NCBI GenBank assembly: GCA_949825065.1 | Contig: OX463841.1 | Location: forward strand, 24,502,916 to 24,566,915 | DNA from: Odontocerum albicorne | Taxonomy: Eukaryota > Arthropoda > Insecta > Trichoptera > Odontoceridae | DNA length: 64,000 nt | Direction: 5' to 3' | In this document: piece by piece, positions 12,199 through 22,905 of the stretch | Position numbering within the stretch: the first letter of the stretch is position 1 | How the letters are laid out: every line of letters starts with the position of its first letter | Position numbers and translations under genes: made by a program | Notes under the pieces: model-generated | Databases searched by the model: none | Told to the model about the DNA's origin: nothing | The model's input: only the letters and a program-made list of their open reading frames with translations

Positions 12199-12310
12199 GG
12201 TACTCTTCATATCCACATTGGCAATATTGAAAAGTATGGTCGGGCAATAGCGTTAGAAGACAATATTGTCTTCCACCGCAATAATCGAGCCTTTAAGCTT
12301 GGGCCTTATC
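12199..12310 (-). mobile_element. Fragment of the SINE-F tail
   Basis: The plus-strand segment beginning atggtactcttcat matches the tail of the longer SINE variant at 43070-43400 and, less well, 53700-54020 (shared pieces: atggtactcttcat, aatattgt, aataatcga). The tRNA-like head is absent. A minus-strand frame of about 55 codons continues left-to-right from 12439 to 12269 (containing KGSHLVLSIAVDDIIITSMC). I could not place it in a family. Confidence 0.45.
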
Positions 12311-12689
12311 ATTAGAGTAGGCACATCATTGGCGATTTGAAATAGATGTTTGATAATACCATCGCACATAGAGGTAATAATAATGTCATCAACGGCTATC
12401 GACAAAACCAGATGTGACCCTTTTTTTATGTCCTATTGAGACACTAGCCAAAACTATGATACTCGTACTATGTTATGTGGACGATAAACGTTAACTAGGG
12501 CAAGTGAGGTCACTGAACTACTTGGTTCAAATATACGTATAATCTTAGAAATAAACCATTTTACTAAAACAATTCAAATGAAATACGAGATAAAGTAACA
12601 GAATATATAAATATAAAACAAAGCAAATAGAAAGTATTAAACAATGTATTCATTTTTCAAAGTGAAACCATTTAATGAACCGTCATCCG

Positions 12690-12965
12690 CGTACGTGATT
12701 TGTTCTCCTATCCTAAGATATCAGGGCACCGAAGTCACCATCCTATCTTCACTGCTACTTGTCCAAGAGGGTTGGGATGGCCGTTACTCCAGCGGGTGGG
12801 TGGTGGCTGTCGGCAGAGGGAGGACTCGTTAGACCAAGAGGAGAATATGTTACTTCAAGGAGGGTCCGGACAGGATGACCCCAGGGAAGGCAGATCTTAA
12901 CCAGAAATTCAATTAGTTGGCGCGTGATCCGGTCCCTTGGCACATGCAGCATGTGTGTCATATAG
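12690..12965. other. GC-richer patch, unidentified
   Basis: The interval containing gagggttgggatggccgtta and agggtccggacaggatgacc has three overlapping open frames of 62-68 codons on both strands. That pattern is expected of a GC-rich patch and does not indicate a gene. I see no family resemblance and no clear splice pair. Confidence 0.3.
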
Positions 12966-13281
12966 CTCTGTTATGCCCAACTAACAACTTTGATTGAAAT
13001 GGGCGCCTGTTCCCCTTAAACTAACTGAAGAAAATTATTTCCAGTTTAATAGCTTAAGATTGTTAAAATAATTTCACTAGTTTGAGATAATTAAGAAGTT
13101 AAGGTTATTCTATAACAATTTAATGAAGATGTATTATTTTCGGGCATTTATTTTATCTAAAATTTTATTATTGTAAAGTGAAATCTGAAAACAAAAAAAA
13201 AACGAAATGCCTCATTTTTCCTCAGTGAAGTCTAGGTCTTAAAGAAACAGAATACGAGAGGACCCATTCCAAGGAAAAAAT

Positions 13282-13497
13282 ATTTACTTTTGATCAATTA
13301 TCATAAGTTCACATACATATAAACATTTACTTTTGATCAATTATCATAAGTTCACATACATATAAATATTTACTTTTGATCAATTATCATAAGTTCACAT
13401 ACATATAAATATTTACTTTTGATCAATTATCATAAGTTCACATGCATATAAATATTTACTTTTGATCAATTATCATAAGTTCACATACATATAAATA
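13282..13497. repeat. Minisatellite, five copies of a 43-bp unit
   Basis: The unit starts atttacttttgatcaattat and recurs at 13282, 13325, 13368, 13411 and 13454. Copies differ at only one or two bases, so the array is young. Each unit carries the imperfect inverted repeat tgatcaattatca. Confidence 0.95.
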
Positions 13498-15430
13498 TAA
13501 ATGACTAATTAGTAAATAAAATTTTATCATCGCTATCGATGTTTTGTCGGAAACAGAGAAAAGTAAAAAAAAACGGTTCCATCTAGGTTGGTCCACTGTG
13601 GAAAACAGTAATAACTGTAAAAAATCAGCAAAGCAAGAAAGTGACTGCATAATTCTTCAATTTCTTTAATGATTTTTTGTGATCGTACTGTAGAAATGTA
13701 TGATCGGTGTGTTTATTGGCTTGCAGTAATCTCTTACAATAAACCACACAAAGATTACACATTTGGTGCCAATTAAAAACACTTTCCAATTTAAAGTAAA
13801 TCCGAACATCAATTTTTTAAACCACTAATTATCATAATTTTCAAATTAAAGTCTTCATAAAAGTGAAAACATTGTAATGGGGAGGGTGATTTATTCTACG
13901 CACATGATTTTTTTATTTCTCAATTAATTTTTTTACGTACAATTTTCCAAAAGCGATTTGTTACTATAGTAATTTATGTCACAATTTCCAACAGGCAATA
14001 AAAAGTGGCTTCCCAAAAACCTTTGTATTAGTGAAGTGTTATTGCGAACATTTAGGATTTCTGTCCATTGCTGTCAGATAAACTGAGACCGAGCGGTTTT
14101 GGTAATAAACCAAAAAATAACGATGTTTTTTTATTTCGCTCACTCGTTTGAATCATTTTGCGGGAATATTCACGAAAAATACATAAAAAAACGAACAAAA
14201 ACCGCAAAGGTAAATGAGGATTGCCAATAAAACGCGTGTTACAGTTTTTCACATAAGCCGACACTTTTTCACTGAGTAAGCAGTAAAGGAAAATACACAG
14301 CCCACGTGTCATTGTACTGTAGAGACTTCAGATAAATTAAAATATTTTACCTTTTTTTTAATATTAAAATTGTTACTAATCTTAGTCGTGTGGCTTTTTA
14401 TGGGTATACTAAAAAAAGTAATATGTCCATAAAATTAAAAATAGTAATGAAAAAATGGGTTCAAAGAATGAATAGACGAAACAAAATCTTAGATGAATGA
14501 CGTTGCATGAAGAATTGTCAAACTATAATTGAATTAATTTGAGTGCCTGCCCAATTGATAGGTAAAGAGTGTCAAATAAAAAAAAATAGACTTGAGATCA
14601 AGTGAAATTGGATAATAGAATGATATGGTTGGAATACATTAATGGCGACTAGAAAAGTTTCATAAGAAAGAGAAAATCTGAATAAGATAATAGTTTATAA
14701 GAAAGCGGAAATTATAAGGGGATGTTATATCTTGTGACTAGAAAAAAAAATAAAGGTGTCGACAAATGGCAGACGGAAAATTTAATAGTTTGAAATGTTA
14801 TTTGGGGTTGATGCCGTAATGAGTTGGCTTAAATGATGGTCAATATTTCGAAAGTGTTTCATTCTCATCCTTAGGGTAATACCAAAATTAGGTCAAGACA
14901 TGATTTTAACGAATATATTTGGTGGCATGTTGGGATAGTTGATGATGACATTATGAAAATCAAGGCATTTGCCGGATTACTTGTGTGTTAGCTTATTCTG
15001 TGTCAGTTTTGTTGTTTTTTTTTCTTTTGGATGGTGCTTTGGAATGTGCGTTGTTATTTTTGTTATTTAATTCACAATTACATGTAACTTTATCATTGCA
15101 ATGAAGGAGTAAACAATAAAAGTATATAATGGGAAAAATTATACGCTTTACCATTGCGTTATAGCGAGAATACGCTAGTTCAGTTGTCAGGGCATCTACT
15201 TGATGATAGTGATGTTTTAATTTTTTTCATACATCTTTTTATTTTTTTGTGCATTTAATTTCATAAAATAGTTGTGTTATATTTAATGTTATGTTTTGTG
15301 TCTCAGAAAAATCATCATCACAAACGTTATACATTTTATTTCTTTTACTGAATAAATTTGCTATTGTTATGGTATTATTGTTATGTTATTATAGTAATGT
15401 TATTATTATTGTATTAAATAACAATTTTGT
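13498..15430. other. Mostly unremarkable AT-rich DNA
   Basis: No repeat family is recognised. The part at 14045-14320 is somewhat less AT-rich and holds an 86-codon minus-strand frame with no recognisable domain. The rest has nothing notable. Confidence 0.5.
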
Positions 15431-15431
15431 T

Positions 15432-15560
15432 GTGTACACTACAACCTAACGGGCTTATTGCTATATAATTTATTTTACACACAAAAATCACACATCTAGA
15501 CACCCGCACTCATCGTTCATTAAAACTTCGACCCTATCATTTAGGCCAACTTAACACGGC
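15432..15560 (-). mobile_element. Decayed SINE-A
   Basis: The 3' tail survives as plus-strand acactacaacctaacgggct then tattgctatat (15436-15468), and a trace of the head as atcatttaggccaac near 15538-15552. The body between them is not alignable by eye, so the copy is old or partly deleted. Confidence 0.5.
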
Positions 15561-15953
15561 AACATTTCCGAAAAAAACTGAATAAATGGAAAACAGCAGT
15601 GAAAATCTTTAAACATATGGAAAACTTTACTATTTCCCGGTTCGTTGTGAATTAAGTTCAATGTGAACCATTTACATTTATTCGTTTACTTGGCGCCATT
15701 TAGAAACCAAAGATCACTCTAAGAACGCCAACGTTTCACTACAACATTTTTTAATTAGTGTGACCTTTATTTAGTATCCTCTTGGATGTTTCTATGCCGT
15801 CAGCATAGATATAAATATAATTGCACACAATTACCAATGATTTTACATGAAATAATTTATACAAGCATTTTGGAATGTTTGCAACCCACACTGCCATACC
15901 GAAATAAAATTTGAATATTTGAAAACAAATACGAAATAAAAAATAATCATTGT

Positions 15954-16050
15954 GACATTGTGGCATTCAGACTTCTAAATCTCATTACATTGTGGCATTT
16001 AGACTATTAAATCTCATAACATTGTGGCATTCAGACTTCTAAATCTCATT
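15954..16050. repeat. Tandem repeat, three copies of about 32 bp
   Basis: The unit attgtggcattcagacttct followed by aaatctcattac occurs three times; the middle copy has three substitutions. Confidence 0.9.
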
Positions 16051-16784
16051 ACAATTTTTTCGAATACCGATTGTCTGAATCATAGTATGAATTAGAAAGA
16101 GAGATTTTTGTGTATTTTTATTAAATTCTATGAAAATTCTTTAACATGAGATTAAAATATATTGCAAATATGAGGAGTAACCACGTTAAAGATGTATACG
16201 TATTTTATCTAATTATATTTATACTATACAATATTAGAGTCCAGCTTGCCCTAAGCCATTGTGATCAATAAATTATGTAAAAAGACATGTTACAGATAAA
16301 AAAGAATTTAAAAAAGAATCTAACTTTGATTTGATATTTTTTGATACATTTCAAACACCTAATTGAACACCGAATTCCGTGTAAATTGATATACGTTTAC
16401 TAGAAGCTGTTCTTGTATTTTTTTGTTATCCGGACTTTCGCCTGGTCTAGATTTTTTGATAGTGAAAATCTAAGATAGTTGAATGCATCACATCGGTTAT
16501 CTGAGATAGCAGAGCTGTAGTAAATTTCTTCCTCCAATAATCTTTCAGTTCATATCAAGAATCTGCTAACTTGTAGGCGCTACATACAATAATATACTTA
16601 CTTGATATTATTTGGAAGTTACGGAGGAATAGCTGGACAAATTACAGCGTCTTAAATGTTTGTCTGAGATTCATTTTCAGCCGGAGAAAGTACGATCATA
16701 CCAGAATGCGCTGAATTGGTTGAACGTGAGAAATTAACGCCAAATCCACATACCTACTATATCTATTGCATAATATATTTAACT

Positions 16785-17215
16785 ATTCCACCGCCCCTTC
16801 TTACCTCACGGACATGCACTACGCTCAAATAGATTGTTTTTTGGCATCTTCAGTTCACCGATCTTCTTTTTTTCTATTATATTTTACTGTTCATGCAGCG
16901 AGACTCTGAAACCAGTTACAAACCAATATTAGACTCGATAAATCCTTGGCATGCTTTAAGGAGCGGCTGAAAAGCTCTTAATTTCTAATCAGTAATATAA
17001 CGTGTTTCATTCCTGATTCAGGTTCCCTCTCCAGCATTCCTTCCTTTCCCTTTAATTGATATCTCCCTTTTGGTTCCCTCTCCAGCATTCCTTCCTTTCC
17101 TTTTAATTGATATCTCCCTTTTACTTTATTATATATACGTACATAAATTTCATAAAGATGAATAATCACTTGAATAATTTTGCGACCATGTAACTTGCTT
17201 TATTTACTTTTGTCT
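16785..17215 (+). repeat. Repeat family B, copy 2, with internal 55-bp duplication
   Basis: Colinear with 44370-44765. Shared landmarks are ccaatattagactcgataa, tccttggcatgctttaa and gtttcattcctgatt. Within it, the segment ggttccctctccagcattcc through the following tttaattgatatctccc is present twice in tandem (about 17020-17125); the other copies have it once. The 63-codon minus frame with its repeated KGRYQLKGKEGMLEREP is produced by this duplication and does not indicate a gene. Confidence 0.75.
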
Positions 17216-17260
17216 GATTGGTTGGAAGAGATTTCTGCCTGTTAATTAGCTTGCTAATTT
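17206..17260 (+). mobile_element. SINE-A tail fragment next to repeat B
   Basis: The string gtctgattggttggaagaga then tttctgcc matches the conserved 3' part of SINE-A and follows the end of repeat B directly. The same pairing occurs at 44195-44932. Confidence 0.5.
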
Positions 17261-18330
17261 GTTTTTGCAATAAAGTGTTAATAAATGTGGAAATAACTTG
17301 TTGAAATAATTTTTATTCTTTTAAACGGTTAATTTGTATGCCAAATTTGGAATTTATAAGGTATCCTGTATTCATTATGTATCTCATTATTATGTTATTC
17401 CACATAAATATAATATATTTTATAATTAAAAGGGAGTAGGTATCATCATCAATCTCTGAAGCGCAGCCCACTAGTCTTGAAAAGAGCTGTCCGCGGGGGA
17501 GGGGAGAGTTTCTCCTCTGCTGGCGCCAAAACAGAATGCGAAAAGGATAGCGATAGCACTGATAGAATGTCAGATACCATGAAAGAGATGAAATTTTAAT
17601 TAAACGAATTAAAAAATATCGAGAATGACTGAAATTGATAAAAATACTTTTAAATATTGCGATTGTATTTAAAGTAACTGATCTTATGACAATTTTACAC
17701 GTATTTCTAAACTAAACACATTGGAACATCTCTGGTGAATATCCTCTCACAGCCGCCAGCACATTCATTAGAATACGAAGCGGATGGCACGAGAGGTAGG
17801 ACGATGCCTGAACTATCTGTATAAAATTTGCCGTGACTGAACACACAAATTATGCACATATTTTAATACTGCGTTAAATTAGTAAATGCCTTATGAAAAC
17901 ACATAATGATAAGTGAAATACCAAAATTTTTACTTCATAAAATCGTGATTGGTCGCGGCCCGTCGTGTCAAGTGGTGGTCTGTCTAATATATATTAAGTT
18001 TGATTTCTCATTTGGGGTCAAACGTCTATAGATCGTGAAAAAGCACCTATAATTTAACGATCATAGGTAATGCTTTAAAGGCGGTATTTCTCTCTAAATG
18101 TGAACATTCGGAATTCAATATATTTGATAACAACATTTAATCATATAACATTTTGACCGATTAAGTTTAGTAGAAACATGTCCCGCTTTGGATATTTCAA
18201 TGAAATTGTCACTATTTTTTTTGCTGAGAGTTGCTATTGAGAGAATCTAACGAGTGGTCGCAGTTTAGACTTGTTCGATTATTTATGTGAATTTTATATG
18301 TAAATTTCGCAGATGTAAATTTACTGTCTC
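17261..18330. other. AT-rich DNA, no gene seen
   Basis: No repeat family is recognised. A small GC-rich spot at 17485-17530 (gtccgcgggggaggggagag) stands out but has no visible context. Confidence 0.5.
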
Positions 18331-18590
18331 AGAACAGGTAATGAGCCTAATGAACTCGTAAGTTTAATCATTTACTTTAACATCGGAAGATTAATTCACA
18401 TAAATAACGAGCCTAATGAAGAAGAATAAGAAGGTGATGGCTGCAGCTATTATATTGGGTACTTTCCCGCATCTGCATATGTTTAGAAAACATATTTGGT
18501 AAGTAAGACAAGCGCAGAAAGCTTACCAAGGTAAGACAAACTACAAAGAAACTTTAATTTATCTTCCGATGTGAAAGTAACATATTCAGC
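18331..18590 (-). mobile_element. MITE-C copy with terminal inverted repeats
   Basis: The ends 18372-18396 (ttactttaacatcggaagat) and 18556-18580 (atcttccgatgtgaaagtaa) are imperfect inverted repeats of about 25 bp, which mark a non-autonomous DNA transposon. The flanks read cat on both sides, a possible 3-bp duplication. The interior (gtttagaaaacatatttggt, then gcttaccaaggtaagacaaa) matches copies at 35720-35960, 50112-50400 and 61436-61685. The autonomous partner is not visible. Confidence 0.7.
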
Positions 18591-19835
18591 TTTAGGTGGA
18601 GGGTAGTGTAAATATAATAAATAATTCAGTGAACTCTTCTCTCTGTGATTTTCGAATCCTGAAAATATTTAATTCTTTCAATGTTAAGGATCGTGTTACG
18701 GTGGTCATGTGATGCTCCTCCTATGATGATCCTTCGTGATGCTCATCCTATGGGAGCATTTTTCTTACTATGTTTGAAGTCAGATCTTATAAAAAGTACA
18801 CATATTTTCTTTCAAATGTCAACCCATTATATTAGCCCTCGGCATTTGCTACTTCTGCCTATTCTGCCCTCATTCAGAATCATTCGGGCCTTTTTTTTCT
18901 CCCTCACGCTAAAAAACACTTAATGTATGACTTATATACGAGCTCGTTTTTAAATATTCATTTGCAAAAGGCAGTTGATAAGGCTACATGTCCAGAGAAT
19001 CTTTAAATCTTTCATAGACGCATCGTAGGGATACGTTTGAAAACTCATAAAAAAATAATAGATGAGACGAATATCATATACTCGTAAATTAACTATCCTT
19101 TGAGAGTTGCAAGAATAATTTTAATAATACTCGAAGATATAGTGACATTGGAACAGACTAGGCAGACCATTTAATGCTGTCCTCGCGCAGATCGCAGTTG
19201 AAATGTCAAGGACAAATAAAACATATCGAATGTACTCGTATGTCTGAAAATAATTATCAAGAAGAGTACGTACAAAAAACTCTCACCAGGGGGATTGGCC
19301 AGAACCAAAGAAGGATGTTTATAGTAAACGCTTAAGGGATATTTAGCAAGTCGACGGCAAAAATATCGATAAATTAAGGTCCCGTTGGACGGAATGGGAC
19401 ATAAAAAACAGGCATCTTGTGGGTGACTCAACAGTCGAGTTATCAGGTTTTTCCCTACATCAGAAGGAGTGGTGCATTATTAATATCATAAGACGTGGAG
19501 TGAGCTATACTAAATGTACGAGTATGTAGAAGTGGGGTCTAGCAGTCATCTTTCTATGAGCTTGGGGAGATCCAGAATATGGACCACACCATAAATAGCA
19601 GATCACTATTTGGCACTCTCAACATATTTGCATTGGTATTGCGGACATATTGAAGATGGTAGTCGCGAGACAATGATAATATTAAATATTATATTTGATC
19701 CCGTTGATTGAGTCTTCGGTTTAGAAACAAATAGAGTGAACACACGACTTGTTGTCCAATGTCGTAAATATTGATAATAATTCTACGGCACACCAAGAGA
19801 TCACAATAGCCTCGTAGGTGAGTTCTTAACTAAAC
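18591..19835. other. No gene or repeat recognised
   Basis: Several frames of 80-86 codons occur but carry no domain. The interval 19530-19830 is less AT-rich than its surroundings. It may be an old mobile-element fragment. Confidence 0.4.
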
Positions 19836-19839
19836 TTGG

Positions 19840-19925
19840 GCTCTATTTTGAGTACTAATCTGGTATTCAAACTCGAAACCCTCCGATGAAACACAAAGCC
19901 TTACCTTCTAGACCTAGAGGAATTC
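19840..19925 (-). mobile_element. SINE-A head fragment
   Basis: On the minus strand the order is an A-box-like ctaggtctagaaggtaaggc, then a B-box-like gggtttcgagtttgaatacc. Only the tRNA-like part and a few following bases are present. Confidence 0.5.
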
Positions 19926-20089
19926 GTAATTTCTGCTGAGATGAAATTAATATGAATATTTTTTAAGAGTGCTAATCACCGGAAAGGAAGTCGCAAAATG
20001 AGAACATAATATTTAACTAAGGAAAGTAGTAACTAAAATTCTATCAGATGAAATAACAAGTATTACAAGCAAATAGCCACAACACCATA

Positions 20090-20320
20090 GCACTTACTCT
20101 CAATATTGGCATAACGGAATGTGGCCGCGAGGAATCGATTAGCGGCCGGATGCCGAAGCCCTGAGGGCGGCGAGCGGTGCCAGGAAGAGTGACAGTGGCA
20201 CACAATGGGCCATACATCACGGGCCCGCACCGGAGCCCCAGCGCCCCGCCACCCCACGGACCGCCCGCGTGTGGGGTCCGACAGGCGCCGCAATAAAAAT
20301 CTCCAATGGAACAATCACTC
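20090..20320. promoter_or_regulatory. GC- and CpG-rich island, function unknown
   Basis: This is one of the most GC-rich stretches in the window (cggccggatgccgaagccct, then gcgccccgccaccccacgga), with many CpG dinucleotides. The minus strand stays open for 122 codons across it in one frame and 83 in another, and the plus strand for 69. Multi-frame openness is expected of GC-rich sequence, so I do not call a gene. It could hold a first exon, a promoter island or a regulatory element. No initiator or splice pair is decisive. Confidence 0.3.
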
Positions 20321-21500
20321 CTTGATCGATTTGACGGCACTAACAATGTTTTGTCGGAGTGTATATTGTATATACACGTACCCTGGTCGAAGAATGCTTC
20401 TTTTCCATTCATGAAGTTGATTTTTGAAAATAATGAGAAAATTGGATTTAAACGTATTTATAATTGGATTTCTGGTGGCATAGGGGTAGAAAGCTTGAAT
20501 TCCATACGAAGTTTTCGAATAAGATTCTTGATAATGGCAAAAAGTTCCAAAGTATTTCACATATAAGCTTTTTAGTACCTTACTTTTTGTATGTTTTATT
20601 GAATTGTTTAAAATTATATTACAACACAATAAAAGTGCAAGAAAACAGAATTTCTTCATAAACTACACAAGAAGTTTATGTAACGATAAGTTAAATCAAT
20701 TGCAGATAAATAAGTCTAGCAAAGAGTTTCTCTAAAAGCACAAATATTAATTGATCACAAGGTATGACTTTACAATCTCTTCAATGTTCCGTTAAGAAAT
20801 ATTGACGATTTCCTGAAAACTTTAATTTGATAAATATTTCAAATTTATGGATGCTGAAAAGCTAACTCATTTGGTTGATTGCTAAAATAATTTAACTGCT
20901 TAGGAAAAGGCTAGAATTACTAACAATGGTTAAATCGTATGCAAAATACTCCTCGATGGAACTTAGAGCTCTATGCAGACTCTAGCTCTATTAAGGTCCA
21001 GCGGCCAACTAACATAACGGCCAACTAACACATAAAAATAAGCACCCCAAAGAATAACTCAATTATGCCTGTGTGCTCTACCAATGATCATCACGACTAA
21101 AATGTTGCTTTGATTAATTTATTATATCATAGCACTCGAACTGGATATCGAATGAAAAGACTTGACTCTTGTTTCAGTTGCTGAAACATTGAGAAAAGTC
21201 TTGGTCATGTTCTTAGCAAAACATTAAAAGCGCAAAATGTACGAGTATTATAAAAAGGAGGATTGAGAAGATTTCATTTAAGTAAATTTATGAGTTCACC
21301 AGCTGTTGCAAAAATTATTCACACTTTTCGTGAATAATTGAAAAATACGGCGAAGAAAATAAAGACAGTTCAAAAGGTTTTTCGGTGTTAAAACATGGAA
21401 ATATATATTTATTATATGAAGATAACAAATAAATATAATTTATCAAAGGTTTCGACTTTAACTTTATGGAACTCCATATTAGTATAATCTATAATAAATG
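20321..21500. other. AT-rich DNA, no gene seen
   Basis: Overlapping 65-114 codon frames at 20306-20661 occur on both strands without a recognisable domain. The remainder shows nothing notable. Confidence 0.5.
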
Positions 21501-21505
21501 ACGTT

Positions 21506-21832
21506 TTTTATTGCACTAATTACATTAATCCCCGCTACACGTATTCTACCTCCTATTCTGAGGCTCTCTTCGGGCGAAATGTTCCCGGCTTGTAATGAAA
21601 GCAGTGATTATAACAGACTTGTGTCATATAACTATGAATCCCCAACATCAAAAGTGTCCGTGGTGTATTAACGGAAAGATTTACATTTTAATAAATTCAT
21701 CAAAATATTTAATTAAATTTTTTCTTAAAATTTGACAATATTAATGCAGATGAAAAATATTTATCCCTCCTGAACAAAGTCTCGGGATATGAGATAGAAA
21801 CACTGTAGCGGGAATCAATATAATAAATGGAA
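21506..21832 (+). mobile_element. MITE-D copy 1
   Basis: The left end (attaatccccgctacacgta) and the reverse complement of the right end (attgattcccgctacagtgt) are imperfect terminal inverted repeats of about 40-50 bp. Both are followed by the shared motif ctgaggctc or its counterpart. Copies at 22728-22905 and 62127-62368 share the left end. No coding capacity is seen, so this is a non-autonomous DNA element; the superfamily is undetermined. Confidence 0.7.
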
Positions 21833-22369
21833 TGACAAAGTTATTTATTATTAAATATCGTACTCGTATTATATATTTGTTTTTAACTGGAGCAGTTTTA
21901 AAAAAATATCAAATTTCAATAACAAATATTATATAACAAAATATTTAAAAAAAAAATGCAATTGAAAGCAGCAATCAAACAAACTTCAAAACATATCACA
22001 TAACAAAAATTAAACATCCTCAATAAAATTGAAAAAACATCACAACTTGAATACACAATCAAAACGGAAAACCTATTGTACAAAATAGAAATACCACAAT
22101 TACAGCTAAAATTTAATTAAAAACTGCTTAAATTCGAAAATTATGTAAATATTCGTAATTTTAACATACTCGTATATCCTCGCTTAAAGGAAACATTTTC
22201 GATAACTTAAAAAACGCTGTGATAAATGTCTTTCTGAGGCAAGGTAAAACTTTAATCGCTTACTGAAATAGTATGTGGAACACCCAAATACAGATTATAA
22301 AGTTACAAAAATCATTTAGTTATATTATTTTCTCTACTATTGTACATACTAAAATAATACAGTTTATGG

Positions 22370-22692
22370 CTACATCTCTTCTCTAAACGATGTAGAAGTA
22401 TTCAAATCATGCCATAATAGTATTCTCAGAAAGCAAACCAACACCTCCGGGTCGAGCCAAATTTGCGGAGCAATCAATATTTTACAGTGCCCACACATTA
22501 TTGCCTCGGGTGACGTATAGCGGTGCTGACAGACCGAAGTCGTTTTTGACGAAATCGCTTCTTTCAAAGTCATATCGATGAAGTCAATCTGATGTGGGAA
22601 TTGAAAACGAAGTAAATTATATTGAGTATTATTGTCACTAGAACAATATTTATCAACGGACCTTAAATCACGAGAGAATAATGTTTAGTTAT
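22370..22692 (-). CDS. Possible exon or orphan open frame, unidentified
   Basis: The minus strand is open for about 107 codons from 22692 to a stop near 22370, with a possible start at 22573. The peptide has mixed, protein-like composition with a cysteine cluster (SVCQHRYTSPEAIMCGHCK) followed by a hydrophobic stretch (EVLVCFLRILLWHDL). An AG preceded by a modest pyrimidine run at about 22669 could be a splice acceptor. I do not recognise a family. It overlaps no repeat that I can see. Chance openness is a real alternative because no second exon or homologue can be shown. Confidence 0.25.
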
Positions 22693-22727
22693 TTTATGTT
22701 TCCATAAAGTAAATTAGACCTTTTTTA

Positions 22728-22905
22728 TAATATTGTTATTCCACTAATAGCATTCATCACCGCGACACGAGTTTTTACTTCCTCTCTCAAGGTTCTTTTC
22801 AGACAAAATGATCCCGGTTTGTTACGATATCAATGCTTAGGTCCTGATGACATTTTGTATCGGAAGTGTGTGGTCTATAAATCCAAAAGAAATATTTCAA
22901 TGAGA
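22728..22905 (+). mobile_element. MITE-D copy 2, right end missing
   Basis: The sequence gttattccactaatagcatt followed by catcaccgcgacacgag matches the left end of MITE-D. The shared interior (gatcccggtttgttacga, then gtgtgtggtctataaatcc) follows. The right terminal repeat is not found. Confidence 0.6.

Noticed and set aside
12269..12439. Minus-strand frame resembling a membrane-transporter segment
   Set aside because: About 55 codons, overlaps a SINE-F tail fragment, and the resemblance was too weak to name a family.
16978..17169. 63-codon minus frame with repeated KGRYQLKGKEGMLEREP
   Set aside because: Arises from the 55-bp duplication inside repeat B.
20044..20412. 122-codon minus frame across the GC-rich island
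   Set aside because: Three overlapping frames on both strands are open, as GC-rich sequence predicts; no domain recognised. Kept only as an island.
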